Under the pieces are notes generated by a model. The model did no database searches. It was given only the letters and a program-made list of their open reading frames with translations, and was not told the origin of the DNA. 64,000 nt of DNA from Epiperipatus broadwayi (lineage: Eukaryota; Onychophora; Udeonychophora; Euonychophora; Peripatidae): contig JAQFVV010000452.1 of assembly GCA_028023455.1 (NCBI GenBank), forward strand, positions 498,768 to 562,767. The letters are read 5' to 3'. Shown here piece by piece: positions 25,091 through 36,459 of this stretch. Position numbers and translations under genes: made by a program. Position 1 is the stretch's first letter. Each line of letters starts with the position of its first letter.

Positions 25091-25101
25091 TAAGGGAGAA
25101 G
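25091..25101 (+). other. Polypurine tract of the LTR element
   Basis: TAAGGGAGAAG directly precedes the TG that opens the right LTR, where plus-strand priming would occur. Confidence 0.6.
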
Positions 25102-27048
25102 TGATGATGTAATATTTTTCTACCTCCTACTAGAATAGTAGTAGATTTTTTATATGTATTTTTATTATGTTTGTGGGTAAAATTTATTTAATTAATAAAT
25201 AAAATGTGGAAAATGAATGGGCAATGCTAAATATAATATAGTTATCAAGATCTATTTGAAATTTTTGTTGAAATTTTTTCTTATGAGGAAAAAAAAGATC
25301 TATTTGAAATTTTTAATTATACTTTTGTTATATTAATGGCGGTGGTGGGAAAAAATAAGATACTCTTCATTGTAAAAAATAATTTAAGTAAAAAAGGTAA
25401 GAAATATAATAAATTGTAGTCATTTGCTATCTATAAGAATGTAAGAAATTATATAAAATTGAATGAGTTAATTGCATTTAAAAATTGATAAAACCCAGAC
25501 AAAAATATTTGAGTTGGAGCCAAAATAACAAAAAAAAAAAATTCTTGCTGGATGGCAATTATACATATTCATAAAATTAGAACTTAGGTGTAAAACTTTT
25601 AATAAGAAAATGCCAAGTGAAAGAAGGAGGGGGAGGGTTGTTTGGAATGGCATAAAAAGCACTGTTTTCAAAAGTTATTATTTTTTTTTACCTTGTTTCA
25701 AGAAGCTTAGTCATGTTTTGTGGCAAGATCAACTGTTATTTCCCCGAGAAATGCATTTTCCATGGATATCTTTACACCAGCAGGTGCATAACACCATATC
25801 GAGTGTCAAAAAGGACAAAGAACCATCAGTGAACTAGTTGGAGAATTGTGTCACTGTGTAACTGTGTATTGCAGACTTTTAAAATTATTAACTTGCATAT
25901 AATAACAGATGACTGTTAAAAGCATAACATTGTTCCAGTGAATGATTTCACAGCTAGCCAAATAAATGCATGAGTTCATGGCATACAACACTAATGGTAT
26001 GCATTGAACTTTGCCAAAGGTACAATAACTCAATTTTAGGTCTGATAAATATGAACTATGTATAAAGTGCAAGTAAACTCATTATTTATTTAAAATAACA
26101 CTGTCAGTGGGATAGCTTAGAAACAATGAAGTATATCATGTAAATAAGTTTTACCTATAATTTTTATTTTTATATTTATCATGTAGTTAGTTTTTTATTA
26201 TTATTATTTAATTAGTATATGGTTCAGTGGAGTAAAATTCAATCTATCCCTCAAGGGATATTAGAAGATAGTTATTTGATAATATTGTGAGTATTAAAGA
26301 TCTCTTATAAATTTCCTAGTTTTCTAAATAAGCTCTGTTGGAGAGAGATTTGTTATTATTAATTAATACCTTTTTGATATGAGTGTCCAGGCCATCTTCT
26401 TTTGCAATAGAGATGAATCTAGTTAGCAGGGTTATCATTAAATCTCTCTATATAGATTAATTAGTTTTACTAACTCATGTCCTGGGGTCATCTGACATTG
26501 ATGGGTATCTGATAATTTCTTTTTTATATCACTCAATGTCATTCCGGATAGTTTGCATATATTTCTCAGGAATATCATAAGTCATGTTACATATAATGCT
26601 TATTTGGAGTTGGATTTAGATTTTGTAATGCTTGATTGTAAAAGGCTTTAATTGGAGAAAGGGCATAATTTGTGTAGGGATTTAAAATTTGAATAGAATC
26701 ACTACATTGGATTGTATTAAAAGAAATAATTAGTTTTGTTAAAACTAATATTTACATATTATTTAAAGTTTATTATTTCAAATTATTAAATTCATCAACA
26801 TTGCATTATCCCTCTATGATTAGTAGTTTATTCCATTTAAAGGGGATTAATAATAATTATTGTGTGATAGGTATTCGTATACATAAACAGTTATTGTAAT
26901 GTATATAATTGCCAGTAAAAATAAATTAAGCCCCACTTTTTTAAAAATGGTTAATGAGACTATTCCTTGAGTCTGGTTTCAGGTTTCGGTCTGTTGGTGC
27001 TCTCTAGTAATTATATAAGTTAAGTACACGTTAACTTGTACCATCACA
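25102..27048 (+). repeat. 3' LTR of the 22.0-27.0 kb element
   Basis: Begins TGATGATGTAATATTTTTC and ends TGTACCATCACA. It has a ~40-bp segment near 25,130-25,165 that is missing from the left LTR and a partial local duplication near 25,246-25,320 (ATCTATTTGAAATTTTT twice). It lacks the TA expansion of the left copy. Confidence 0.7.
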
Positions 27049-27560
27049 ATACTAATTAATCAATGCTTTTATCACTTTATTTAAATCCTTTTATTTTTAA
27101 ACATCTATCCACTATTCATTCAATTATTTATCTATCTATTTACCTAGTGATTTTTACATTTTTCTACATATCTATCTATTAGAATTTTTTTTTTGTATCT
27201 ATTAGAAAAACAAATGCATATAAAAAGTAAAACCATCTAACTTCAGAAAAAAACAATCGGAGACAAAAACAACCGCGACAATAAAAAAAGAATTAAAAAG
27301 ATTTTTTTTTGATAAATATACAAATTAATTTGCTATATGCTAATATGTCAATATTATTATTTACTGATCCTTTAGTCTGAAAATTTAATATTTATGAAGT
27401 CATTTTTTAAAATTTCTTAGACGATAACCTTTTTTTTTAGGTGATAAACTTCAACTCTTTGCTTGAGCATAGATTTTAATTATTATCAATGCTTTTTTAG
27501 ATTATATTTTCAATGAAAATTATTAAACGTAACACCTCTTTAGAATCATAAAATACATTT
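27049..27560. other. AT-rich DNA, nothing recognised
   Basis: Short CTAT-rich stretch around 27,130-27,180, otherwise featureless. Confidence 0.5.
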
Positions 27561-27562
27561 TA

Positions 27563-27630
27563 AGTAAATCCATCAAATATATATATATATATACATTTTA
27601 AGTAAATCCATCAAATATATATATATATAT
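27563..27630. repeat. Two-copy tandem repeat with TA cores
   Basis: CATTTTAAGTAAATCCATCA followed by (AT)n occurs twice in succession, about 40 bp apart. Confidence 0.8.
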
Positions 27631-27750
27631 AATTGAAAGAGAAATAGCTTTACTTCCCACTGAGTTATGTAAAACGCCAACAATTATCTTTTTTTGGTTG
27701 TTGAAGTTTTATATAACGCAGTGGGAAATATAGTTACTTCCATTTCAATT
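27631..27750. repeat. Short fold-back element (MITE-like)
   Basis: Inverted arms of about 50 bp (27,631-27,684 and 27,696-27,750) share AATTGAAA, TACTTCCCACTG and TTGTTG. They are separated by a T-rich loop of about 10 bases. Pairing is imperfect but clear. It is non-coding. Confidence 0.7.
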
Positions 27751-27939
27751 ACTTATATTTAAAGTAGCTATGCTAATTTATTACTATCTATATATATATG
27801 CAATTTTAAATTCAATATCTTCACATCCTGAAGTTAATAACACATTGACTGGATTTAGAACATAACATTGTAATTTAAAAATTATTATAGAACACCTTAA
27901 ATAAAGTTATCTATATTTGATTGAATACATATATAATTT

Positions 27940-28285
27940 GGAGTTTTCGAGGTAATTATTTAATTAAGGGATTTGAACACAGACTTTCAAGCTTTTTTCA
28001 GCTATCTTCTCTATCTCATACAAACAATACACATGACTATACACATATCAAAATGTTAAGTGATCTCCAATATACATATTTTGTGCTGAACCAGCACTCA
28101 TTAGTTGGTCCAGATCATTATCCCCAACACATATTATAATCATTGCTCTATTTGTATTAAGATAGCAAATCTCCAAACTTTAATAGACAGGCTTCAATCT
28201 ATTCTACCATCCAACTCTTCAGTCATTCATACCATTGAAAATCTAATGATGGAATGCCAATTTGGCCACAGAGAGGCAGTTCATG
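27940..28285 (-). repeat. Repeat family B, copy 3
   Basis: Aligns with the 19.7- and 30.2-kb copies in the same orientation over ~340 bp: CAGACTTTCAAGC, CCAATATACATATTTTGTGC, CAGCACTC, GTTGGTCCAGATCATTATC, ACTTTAATAGACAGGCTTCA and ACTCTTCAG. The strand is that of the hammerhead-like part. Confidence 0.75.
28060..28118 (-). ncRNA. Decayed hammerhead-like sequence (family B copy 3)
   Basis: Stem II is perfect here (GTGCTG-GTT-CAGCAC), which best shows the ancestral stem. The core boxes are mutated: CTAATGA for CTGATGA and AAAA for GAAA. Stem I pairs TGATC with GATCA and CCAA with TTGG. The outer stem differs in sequence from other copies yet still pairs, which is evidence for selection on structure before decay. 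Confidence 0.5.
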
Positions 28286-28289
28286 TTTA

Positions 28290-30189
28290 ATTTTCCGACA
28301 ATAAATTTGTCATAATAAAATATCTATGTATAACAATTTAAGTGAAGTTAATATATCAATGCAATGAAATAAATATTCTATCTTTTAATTTGATAACTAG
28401 ATCAGCAGGATCAAATTCTATTTTTTTTCTTAATAATTACTGAAATATATTTAAAGTGATTCTCTTTCTCAACGTAATAACTAAAGTTGCTGAAAAAAAA
28501 AATCTCATTACCTAGCCAAGCAGTCAAGTTTTTGGAAAATTAGTTACAGCAATATATTTATTAAAAAAACTTACGGTCAGAGACATTATTTAGGACATTT
28601 CTTTGAATTTAAATAGAAGCCTGAAATCATTAGTTTACTATATTATAAATTTAGCGATCAATAAGATAAAAATATTGTTCATGATTTTAATTAGTCCAAA
28701 TTAAAATAATAATTTGATGCTAGTCCTGAAGATATCTAGAACATTGTTATAAAAATGAAAAAAATAAACCATTCTAGTTTTGATACCAGTTTTTAATTAA
28801 AAAGCCTTAAATAGTTTCTATATCAATAATAATTCTAATTCTCATACAATCATTTAGAAATTGTATGAGTGTATGACAGGGATAATTTTTCTTGGACAAA
28901 CCTTGATACAAATCTTAAAGCAATACACAGACCACTTCTTTGCTCAAACAACATTTTCGAATTTGACTGGCAATAAAACTCATCTTTATAGTAATAATTT
29001 TTATTAGTCATTCATTAGATGAGATATTATTCTTGTAATTCTCTAAAGCTTCACAGAGTTAATTAAACCCATTATGAGAAAAAGAAAAATGATTACTAAA
29101 ATCAGTGTAAAGAATTTTGCTGTAATGCGTAATGATGATATTTCACAAATATTTATTGAGGCCTTTTTTTAATTTATTTTATAAAATGTAACAGTAGAAA
29201 CATCCTTAAAATAAATGTTTTCCTAAAGGTTTGTGATGATGGTATTCTAGTTGTATTTTTATATTGGACTATTTCCATCATCTAATATGTGTGTTGAATG
29301 CCTTTAGAGAAATGTAATTTTATTTAAATTTTCCAAATACATTCAACTTTAGTAATATCACAGCAAACAGTTTGTAATTTCACAGCCCACAAATCCATTC
29401 CTGTTTTCAAGCTTCCTAATTGTGGGTAATATTTTTTATATTAGAAACCACAACTTTTATATTTTTAAGATTATCAAGAGAGGTTTTTATCTCATCAATC
29501 AAATTATTATTATCCAAATGTAGATAAGTATATAAATCAGTATAATATAAAATGCAATTAGTTGAATTCTTATAGTATTAATTCAATGTGATGAAAAGTA
29601 TCCCCAAGATTAAAAGCATCTTTACTATTTAAAATGATTATTATAAATATTTCAGAAATATATCTTACTTTCAAAATTTTTGAAAAGATCTAAAATAGCG
29701 ATAATCTCCAAAGAACTTTTTTTTTTTGCAATATTCAACATTTATTTTATTTAATAAATAATTAGAGAATGCCTCATGTCTAATCTAAATCCTGTTTATA
29801 TATTACTATGACTTTTAGTGCAGAGTAGGAGTGACTTATTTTAAAGTTAAAAACTCTCTTCTCCATTTATCAGCTTAAGTCACTTGGGATATTTTAACTT
29901 TGCATGACTTTTCACCACAAACTATTTTATTAATGATTATTATAATTATTCTTATAAAATCATTTACAATTTTTAAAAATAGCATTTTTTTAACACATTA
30001 TTTAAGAGAATTTCGAGTGTAGATAAATAATCAACTTGAATATCCTAATTGGGAATTTTGGCTTTAATAGCAAGTATCTTTAACTGTTTTTCAAAAACAA
30101 ACATCCAATTTTCTATCATTTTATTTAAACATATTCTCTTTTAATGCTATTACCATTCTTGCATCATACTAATGAGTTCAGCAATATGC
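28290..30189. other. AT-rich DNA, nothing recognised
   Basis: About 1.9 kb with no repeat pair, exon-like island or transposon motif seen. Confidence 0.45.
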
Positions 30190-30793
30190 AATACTTGTTT
30201 TAATATATAGGGTATATGAGCACAGACTTTCAGATGACCCATCACTCTCCACTCTACCTAATAACACCCAAGCACATATATGCTGAAAAGATAAATAATC
30301 ACCAATATACGTATTTCATGCTAAACCAGCAATCATCAGTTGGTCCAGATTATCATCTCCCACACATATATACTATAAATGCTCTGATATATATTAAGAT
30401 AGACAATCTTTGTACTTTAATGGACAGGCTCCAATTTACTACACACTCCAGCTTTTCAACCATCCATCCAATTGAAAATCTGATGATGAAATGCTCAAAG
30501 GCCACCCTGAGGCTGAGATTCTTGTCACACCCATGTTGACCTAAGGTCAATCTGAACCCCACATGTACAGGAAATAATCCATTTAATACATATACAAGGA
30601 TGGGCAGACATTTCTACAATGTAATAACTGAAACACAGGCTTGTTATATACCTGTGTCTATATATGTAATATATAGGGTATATGAACACAGGCTGATGGG
30701 TCGTCTGAAAGTCTGTGCTCATATACCCTACATATTACATATATAGACGCAGGTATATAACAAGCCTGTGTTTCAGTTAATACTTGTTTTAAT
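30190..30793 (-). mobile_element. Family B retroposon, copy 4, with a perfect 15-bp target duplication
   Basis: AATACTTGTTTTAAT occurs at 30,190-30,204 and 30,779-30,793, bounding a 574-bp insertion. The left part is a full family B unit (30,206-30,560). The right part (30,624-30,778) is a hairpin with arms of about 68 bp. The hairpin loop repeats in reverse the unit's own start, so the outermost ~37 bp (GGGTATATGAGCACAGAC...) are terminal inverted repeats. The structure is a long unit plus a short inverted copy of its end. No conserved protein is encoded. The long clean duplication points to target-primed retroposition, not a cut-and-paste transposon. Confidence 0.75.
30290..30354 (-). ncRNA. 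Type I hammerhead ribozyme candidate (family B copy 4)
   Basis: The minus strand reads GATAATC-TGGA-CCAA, CTGATGA, TTGCTGGTTTAGCAT, GAAA, TACGTA, TA (predicted cleavage after A), TTGG-T-GATTAT. Core boxes are intact. Stem II is TGCT/AGCA with a GGTTT loop. Stem III is A-U, U-A, A-U around a CG loop. Stem I is CCAA/TTGG, an asymmetric internal loop, then ATAATC/GATTAT. Natural type I hammerheads carry just such loops for tertiary contact. The missing G-C closing pair of stem II and the tiny stem III may weaken it as a monomer. Confidence 0.65.
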
Positions 30794-32276
30794 TGATTTC
30801 TAATTATAACAATCTGAAAGATACTATTTTCAACTATAGATGCCTTCAACTTTGTTAAAGTGACGTTATGTCTAAACAAAGTCAATCTAAGTGTCAGATA
30901 AAGTGATAATAGTAATACACCATTTGAGTTATCATATACTTCAGGTATTTTTACTGCACTTTATTTTTTCTTACTAACTTGAAATTAAAGTCATCATAAT
31001 GAAAAATTTGAACTTTTATTGGTTTCATACAAAGAAACTTCACAACATGGAATAAAGTTTACTCTAAAATTTTTAAATATAAAAAATGTGCATAATCAAT
31101 AATAAAATATTTAGAAAGCACTTGCATAAACCAAATTATAATTTAAAATAAGTTTATTGCTATAACTGTCTTTCAATCGACAAACATTGCTTTCCCCTTA
31201 AAAAAAAAAAAATTAGTTAACTTACTTCCTCAAAAATATGAGTATACTTAGAACTGCTAAAATAATATTAAATTATTGGAAGATTATTATATTCAAAACT
31301 TTTTTATATTACGTTTCTGATTAGGCCACATTCGTCAAATTTCACACAGTAACTGCCTATTAAAACTCTAAAGTGTTATCTTTTATCGTCACTACTTCTC
31401 GCTTTCTGGACACTATTCCTATTATTGATACTACAATACTTTTTACCAGTTAATCTACTAAGCATTGTGATCTATGGACTAATTTTCCATTTTTGTTTAA
31501 TATCCTTTCGCAATTGTGGGTAAAAAAAAAGCCTGTTCAAAACGAAGTTCTCCAAAGATACGCCAATGTTCAGAATGAGTGGCTTTTGCAACTTCTAAGT
31601 GAATTTTTTTCATATTATTAAATCTATTATCGTCACCATTTTTTCAATCTTCTTTTAATATATATTTAATAAAAAAAATTTTTTTTATTACAATGGCTGT
31701 AAATGTTGTTGCAAAATAATTTGGTTAGTGGAGAAAGATGACCTGTGGTTTAATACACTCATAATGATTGAACTTATTATTAATTAAGATAAATAAAGAT
31801 TGCGAGATTAAAAAATGAAACAGTAGAGAGAATGAGAGACAGAGAATGGAAAAAAAGAAAAAAAAAATTTGCATAGGAAATAATTCTTAATTTTTGAAGA
31901 GCAAATATCAGACGTTTTGAATCAAGAGAGTATATTCTTAATCTCGCCTTAACTTTCATATTTGAAAGTCATTTATATCACTAATAATAAACAAGCAATA
32001 GAAATTTTTAGATTTTTTATAAAGAGAACAACAAACAAACAAACAAACGTAGAAGATAAATATATGGGAATCAATTTTTAACCTTTAATGATAAAAAGAC
32101 AATATTTTATAAACAGAATTTAGTATTAATCTAAAAATGAAAATCGTTTATGGGTTTTTAAAATTCAAAAACTGGCATTCATATCTAAAAGCAAATAAGT
32201 AGCGGTTTAGTTCAAACATATTTTTCAACTATATCTTAACTGATACACATTTTCGAAAATTATACTCATTCATCCA
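30794..32276. other. AT-rich DNA, nothing recognised
   Basis: Includes an (AAAC)n-like run near 32,030-32,050. The slightly less AT-rich stretch at 31,370-31,600 was read in all frames without finding a family motif. Confidence 0.45.
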
Positions 32277-32580
<304 letters not shown>

Positions 32581-33437
32581 AATTTACCTATATATCTATT
32601 TATCTATATACTAAGAGTTAAATATATAGATGTTTGGACAACTAAGGGAAACAAGGACCGAATTAAGAAGTTTACTATTAACTAAAAGAAAATATTTTAA
32701 TTTCATTTTGAAATTTTGAAAAACTTTAGTAACGTTATTTATGTTATTTTAGCTGTCAGTGTTAGGAGATTAGTCATATGAAGAACAAACATTCGAGATC
32801 TGCTCACCAATAAACACCCACTCTTAGTGATTCTACTAAATTAAAATCGGACCAAGAGAATATGTTTTGCTATCTGCAATCAAACATAAAATTAAATTAT
32901 AGTTGGCATTTCCATGTCGTTATAAAGTTATCACTGAAAGTAAAAAATACTAAAAATTTTCTGATTATGAATTCAGGCTGTCATTCAATAATGACTCTTC
33001 ATTTAATTACTTATAACTGTAAACCACCTTCAAGTAAAAAAATATTTATAAATTGAAAGAATTGCCTTAAATGGAATATTATCATCTTCACAAAGTTAGC
33101 AGACATATATAAATGGTAGAGATTTTTTATTTTTGAAAGTGAACTTGTGTTTTATTATAAAGATATACTTATTGAAAAAACGAGTAAAATGAAAAACATT
33201 ATACATCAAAAATAAAAATGGCATTGTGTAAATTAATAGAAATTCAGACACAATGACAATATATCCCAACAAATTCTCGTTAAAATTTAATATAAAATTA
33301 TAAAATGGTTTTGAGAGGGCGATACATTTTAAAATTGTCATAGAATTTTTTAATTTTAGAAATAGAAAACAATTCCAATTATTTTCTCTTTTCTGTACCT
33401 TTGCTGCAAGTAAATTTGAATATGGAAAAAAAAAAAA
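32581..33437. other. AT-rich DNA, nothing recognised
   Basis: The 123-codon minus-strand frame at 33,096-33,467 is Phe/Lys/Ile-rich and without motifs. I take it as chance in AT-rich DNA. Confidence 0.5.
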
Positions 33438-33572
33438 AGCTTTGTGATAGTTTTTTTTCTTTTCCATGTGTCATAGCATCGGCCGGGAAGCAAACCCGCT
33501 AACTCGGGACAATCGCTTGTAAGGCAGCTGTTCTGACCTCTCGACCACCAATGCTTGACAGCTTTTGTGATA
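33438..33572 (-). mobile_element. tRNA-derived SINE, copy 1
   Basis: The minus strand begins with a tRNA-like unit: GCATTGGTGGTCGAGAGG (acceptor and A box), GCTGCCTTACAAGC (anticodon arm, anticodon TAC, valine-type), GGGTTTGCTTCCCGG (T arm with a decayed B box, normally GGTTCGANTCC), then GATGC closing the acceptor. A short tail TATGACACATGG and an A-rich run follow. AGCTTTGTGATA at 33,438-33,449 and AGCTTTTGTGATA at 33,560-33,572 form the target duplication. The whole SINE is about 110 bp, unusually short because almost no body follows the tRNA head. Confidence 0.85.
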
Positions 33573-34339
33573 TTTGTCGATAAAAAACATCTGTATATTA
33601 TAAAAACTAAAATAGATAAGGAAATCTCTAAAAATAAATATAGAAGAGTTTCATCACATTTTGACTAATAAAATATTATTTCAAGCCTGTGATGTTTTAA
33701 TAAATTCGATACAGGAAGTTAATATCAATTAGTGAAACTTAAATATGTATTCATTGCTAAATTAGATAAATAAAATCTATTAAAAATGGTAATACTAACA
33801 ACTGATACTTTTAACATCCAAAAATATTCCAATGAATTTAAAGAAAAACACTGGTAATTTTTTTTTAATATTAACGTAGTGAAGATGATTTAGACATAAC
33901 GAATTCAATAAATAAATAAATAAATACTTAAGAAAGGAGGTAGCATTAAATAGAAAATTTTCAATAGAAATAAAAAAATGCATGAGGAAAAGAAAGAATG
34001 TGAAAATATTTAAAATTATCCAATTAAAAGAATAAATATTTTGAATTTTGTAAAATAGTATAAAATATATTTTATATTAAAATTGTGAATTGGTAAGAAT
34101 AATTATAACACCCCTCCCCCCACGAATCTTAAAAGTCTAATACAACATCATGATATTGGAAATAAATTGGTTTCAGTAATAATAATAATAAAATGTCACT
34201 ATTCCAGAAAAGAGACACATCAAGCAACCTTTGAAGGAGTTCTATAAAGAATTACACAATAATAATAATAAATAAGAAAACAAAGTAAGTTACAACACTA
34301 TCCACTTTGGAAATGTCAAATATTTTAATAAAAGATGAT
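33573..34339. other. AT-rich DNA, nothing recognised
   Basis: Short ATA and AAT repeats, otherwise featureless. It may include unrecognisable upstream parts of the LINE fossil that follows. Confidence 0.4.
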
Positions 34340-35540
34340 ATGTGCAAAGAAATGTATACAAATTGGAGAAACTTCCAAAGTTGTTTGAATTAAAAAATCA
34401 TGAGTGTTCTATAAGATGCATAAAATATATTTATCAAATCATTATAAGTCTTAAGAAAACTTTGTGACCCCCCTCCAAAGAAAAAATATTAAAAGAATAA
34501 AGCTATAATTTTTAAGACAAGTTATAAAAAAACCCAGTATGAATTGTCAATTATCTTTGGATTTGTAGATTCTACACAGGCATTTCTATGATGATTAAAG
34601 CTTTGGAACAACAGAGTATAAATCCCAAAACATTAATATATCTGAAATGATTACATTATTTAATAGCATTAAGAATATAAGTTTATGATGTGGAATTATA
34701 TGTCCAAAAATGTTTTACAGAAGTTTAACAGAATGTATTTTGCCACTAAAATGAGAATCTAAATAAATAAAAAAAATAAATGGAGATTAAGCCATCTAGA
34801 TTTTTGTGATAATCTAGGTGGAAGTACTGCATCATAACTTTAAGAAATATTACAAGAATCCTAATTATAAAATAAATGTACACTAAACTAATGTGTAATG
34901 ATTTTTCATAAAAAATGGTTTTGATGATAATGAATTAGAAAATTTTAACAGCTACCAATACCCTTATGTAATTATTAATACAAATGAAAGAAATTGATTA
35001 TACAATTAAACATGGAATATTACCAAAATTACAATTTTCTTTATTTTGCTATAATATCCTATAAATACAATTTATCCAAACCATTTTGAACACTTTTTAG
35101 AAAAAACTATTTATTTGTACATTTATACATACGCCTATGTTTCAAATGCTCTGCAGTCTTCTTCAGAGCCAGTTTACTTTAATCCCTTAAAAAGAGTTTT
35201 GCTAAAAAGTGTTTGAAGTGGTTTGGATAAATTACAATTAAACATGGATGTAGTACTTTTGGTAGAAATAACTTAATATTAAAAGAAAATATGCAAAAGT
35301 TTTTGAAAAAGTATATGCTTTACCAATTTTTATTTATGACTTTAAGACATGGATGCTTAATAGAAGAGAAATTTAGAGACATCATTTCACAGGATAAAAT
35401 ATGAATGAATATATATGTTGAAAGTAATAGATTGAAATAAATTTGAAATACATGGATGAAAAAAAAACCCAATATTATTGATATTATTAAAAGAATTGAG
35501 AAGTTGAAATGAACGAAGTCTGAATATGTAGTTAGAAAAT
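34340..35540 (+). pseudogene. Decayed LINE reverse transcriptase, split by a retroposon
   Basis: Landmarks appear in order across several frames. FGFVDSTQAF followed by LKALEQQSINPKTLIYL (about 34,555-34,640) is motif A of the FVDYEKAFDxV type. LSHLDFCDNLGGSTAS (about 34,785-34,835) is the FADD box with Ala and the second Asp lost. NELENFNSYQY (about 34,930) is the block before YLG. EIDYTIKHG and then STFGRNNLILKEN (interrupted at 35,016, resuming at 35,249) is the EIDRRIKLGWSTFGR block. NIIDIIKRIEKLK (about 35,475-35,510) is the C-terminal DIIERI block. Stops and frameshifts are frequent. The element at 62.8-63.4 kb belongs to the same kind. Confidence 0.7.
35002..35248 (-). mobile_element. 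217-bp hairpin retroposon inserted in the LINE, perfect 15-bp target duplication
   Basis: ACAATTAAACATGGA at 35,002-35,016 and 35,234-35,248 bounds the insertion. Removing it restores the LINE reading order. Inside, 35,069-35,107 and 35,195-35,232 are inverted arms sharing AATTTATCCAAACC and CACTTTTTAG. The centre holds a smaller hairpin GCTCTG/CAGAGC. Read on the minus strand, the hairpin comes first and a 53-nt tail with AAAATAAAGAAAA follows, so the insertion probably went in by target-primed reverse transcription. It encodes nothing. Confidence 0.75.
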
Positions 35541-36130
35541 AAATTAGATAGATATTTAAAGTTATCTCAAGAGATTGTAAAAAAGTAAAAAAAAAACAGG
35601 CATAAGATAGATAAATGAAATAAACCAGTTTATTGAGACAATGTGAAAAAGAAAAAATGATCTAAAAACTTATTTAAATGTAAAGAGATCATTGTTATGC
35701 AGTAGATGAATAATGATTAAAAATGATGATGATGGTAAAAATAAAGAGAAAAAGATTAATACAAAATATTTCAAATAGAAAAGTGTAATGTTTAAAAAAA
35801 ATATAGGTTCCAATTAAAAATTAAAAATAATAGACGCTTTTACTTTGGTTATGTGTCAGTAATTTTATTTTATAATGATTTTTTTTTCTTTTATAAAAGG
35901 AGAGATTGAAAAAACTAAAAATGTATATAGTTCACAAATTCTTGGTAACAGATTGCTAAGTAAGGAAATTAAAACATAAAAATATTTTTTTTGTAAAATC
36001 AAAAAACCAAAATGATAAAATAAATTAATAAATCTATTTATAGAATATGAAATAATTTTAGAAACTTAATTTAAAAACACAGTCAAATGTAATAAGGTAT
36101 ACACAAAATGTATTTTTGCTTCCAATACAT

Positions 36131-36169
<39 letters not shown>

Positions 36170-36200
36170 AGAATAATATTTGTGGAGTGTAATTTTTCTC
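35541..36200. other. AT-rich DNA with a CA/TA microsatellite
   Basis: A compound (AC)n(AT)n run lies at about 36,130-36,170. Nothing else was recognised. Confidence 0.5.
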
Positions 36201-36204
36201 ACGC

Positions 36205-36280
36205 TACACTTCTGAAATATTATTCATTATTGGATAATCTCTAGTCTATTGAGGCACTAATAAAAATTATTAACATATAT
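36205..36280 (+). repeat. Short dispersed repeat shared with 2,915-2,992
   Basis: Same orientation as the 2.9-kb copy, with the blocks GAAATATTATTCATTA, TGGATAATCTCTAGTCTA and ACTAATAAAAAT. Confidence 0.5.
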
Positions 36281-36459
36281 ATATAAATATATTGTAATTT
36301 ATTTTTTAGTGTGTGTATATGCAAGTAATAGAATAAACTATTCTTCCCTTTAGATCACGTTTAAACAACACTCTGGTGACAAAGGTTCAAAAAGTCGAAT
36401 GAATTCATTTGTTCATTAAACTTGATATTAATTTGCTTATCTCTTTCTACATTGTCAGG

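Larger units (their letters stand above)
21998..27048 (+). mobile_element. Ty3/gypsy-like LTR retrotransposon, internally deleted
   Basis: Two direct repeats of about 1.93 kb (about 21,998-23,922 and 25,102-27,048) flank a 1.18-kb interior. The interior ends in a fossil integrase (24,512-25,080), then a purine-rich tract TAAGGGAGAAG (25,091-25,101) directly before the right LTR, as expected for a polypurine tract. The right LTR begins TGATGATG and ends TGTACCATCACA, giving TG...CA ends. A possible primer site TGGCATGCAACATGGGGTC lies 26 bases inside the left LTR. Gag, protease and reverse transcriptase are absent, so the copy cannot move on its own. LTR divergence is clearly visible (several indels), so it is old. 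No target duplication was found. Confidence 0.75.

Noticed and set aside
30216-30539. 107-codon frame in family B
   Set aside because: The frame is not conserved in the other family B copies. The conserved feature there is the RNA-like structure.
33096-33467. 123-codon minus-strand frame
   Set aside because: Phe/Ile/Lys-rich composition expected by chance in AT-rich DNA, with no motif and no splice or repeat support.
33450-33559. A genuine tRNA-Val gene
   Set aside because: Weak acceptor stem, extra bases, poly-A tail and flanking target duplications show a SINE.
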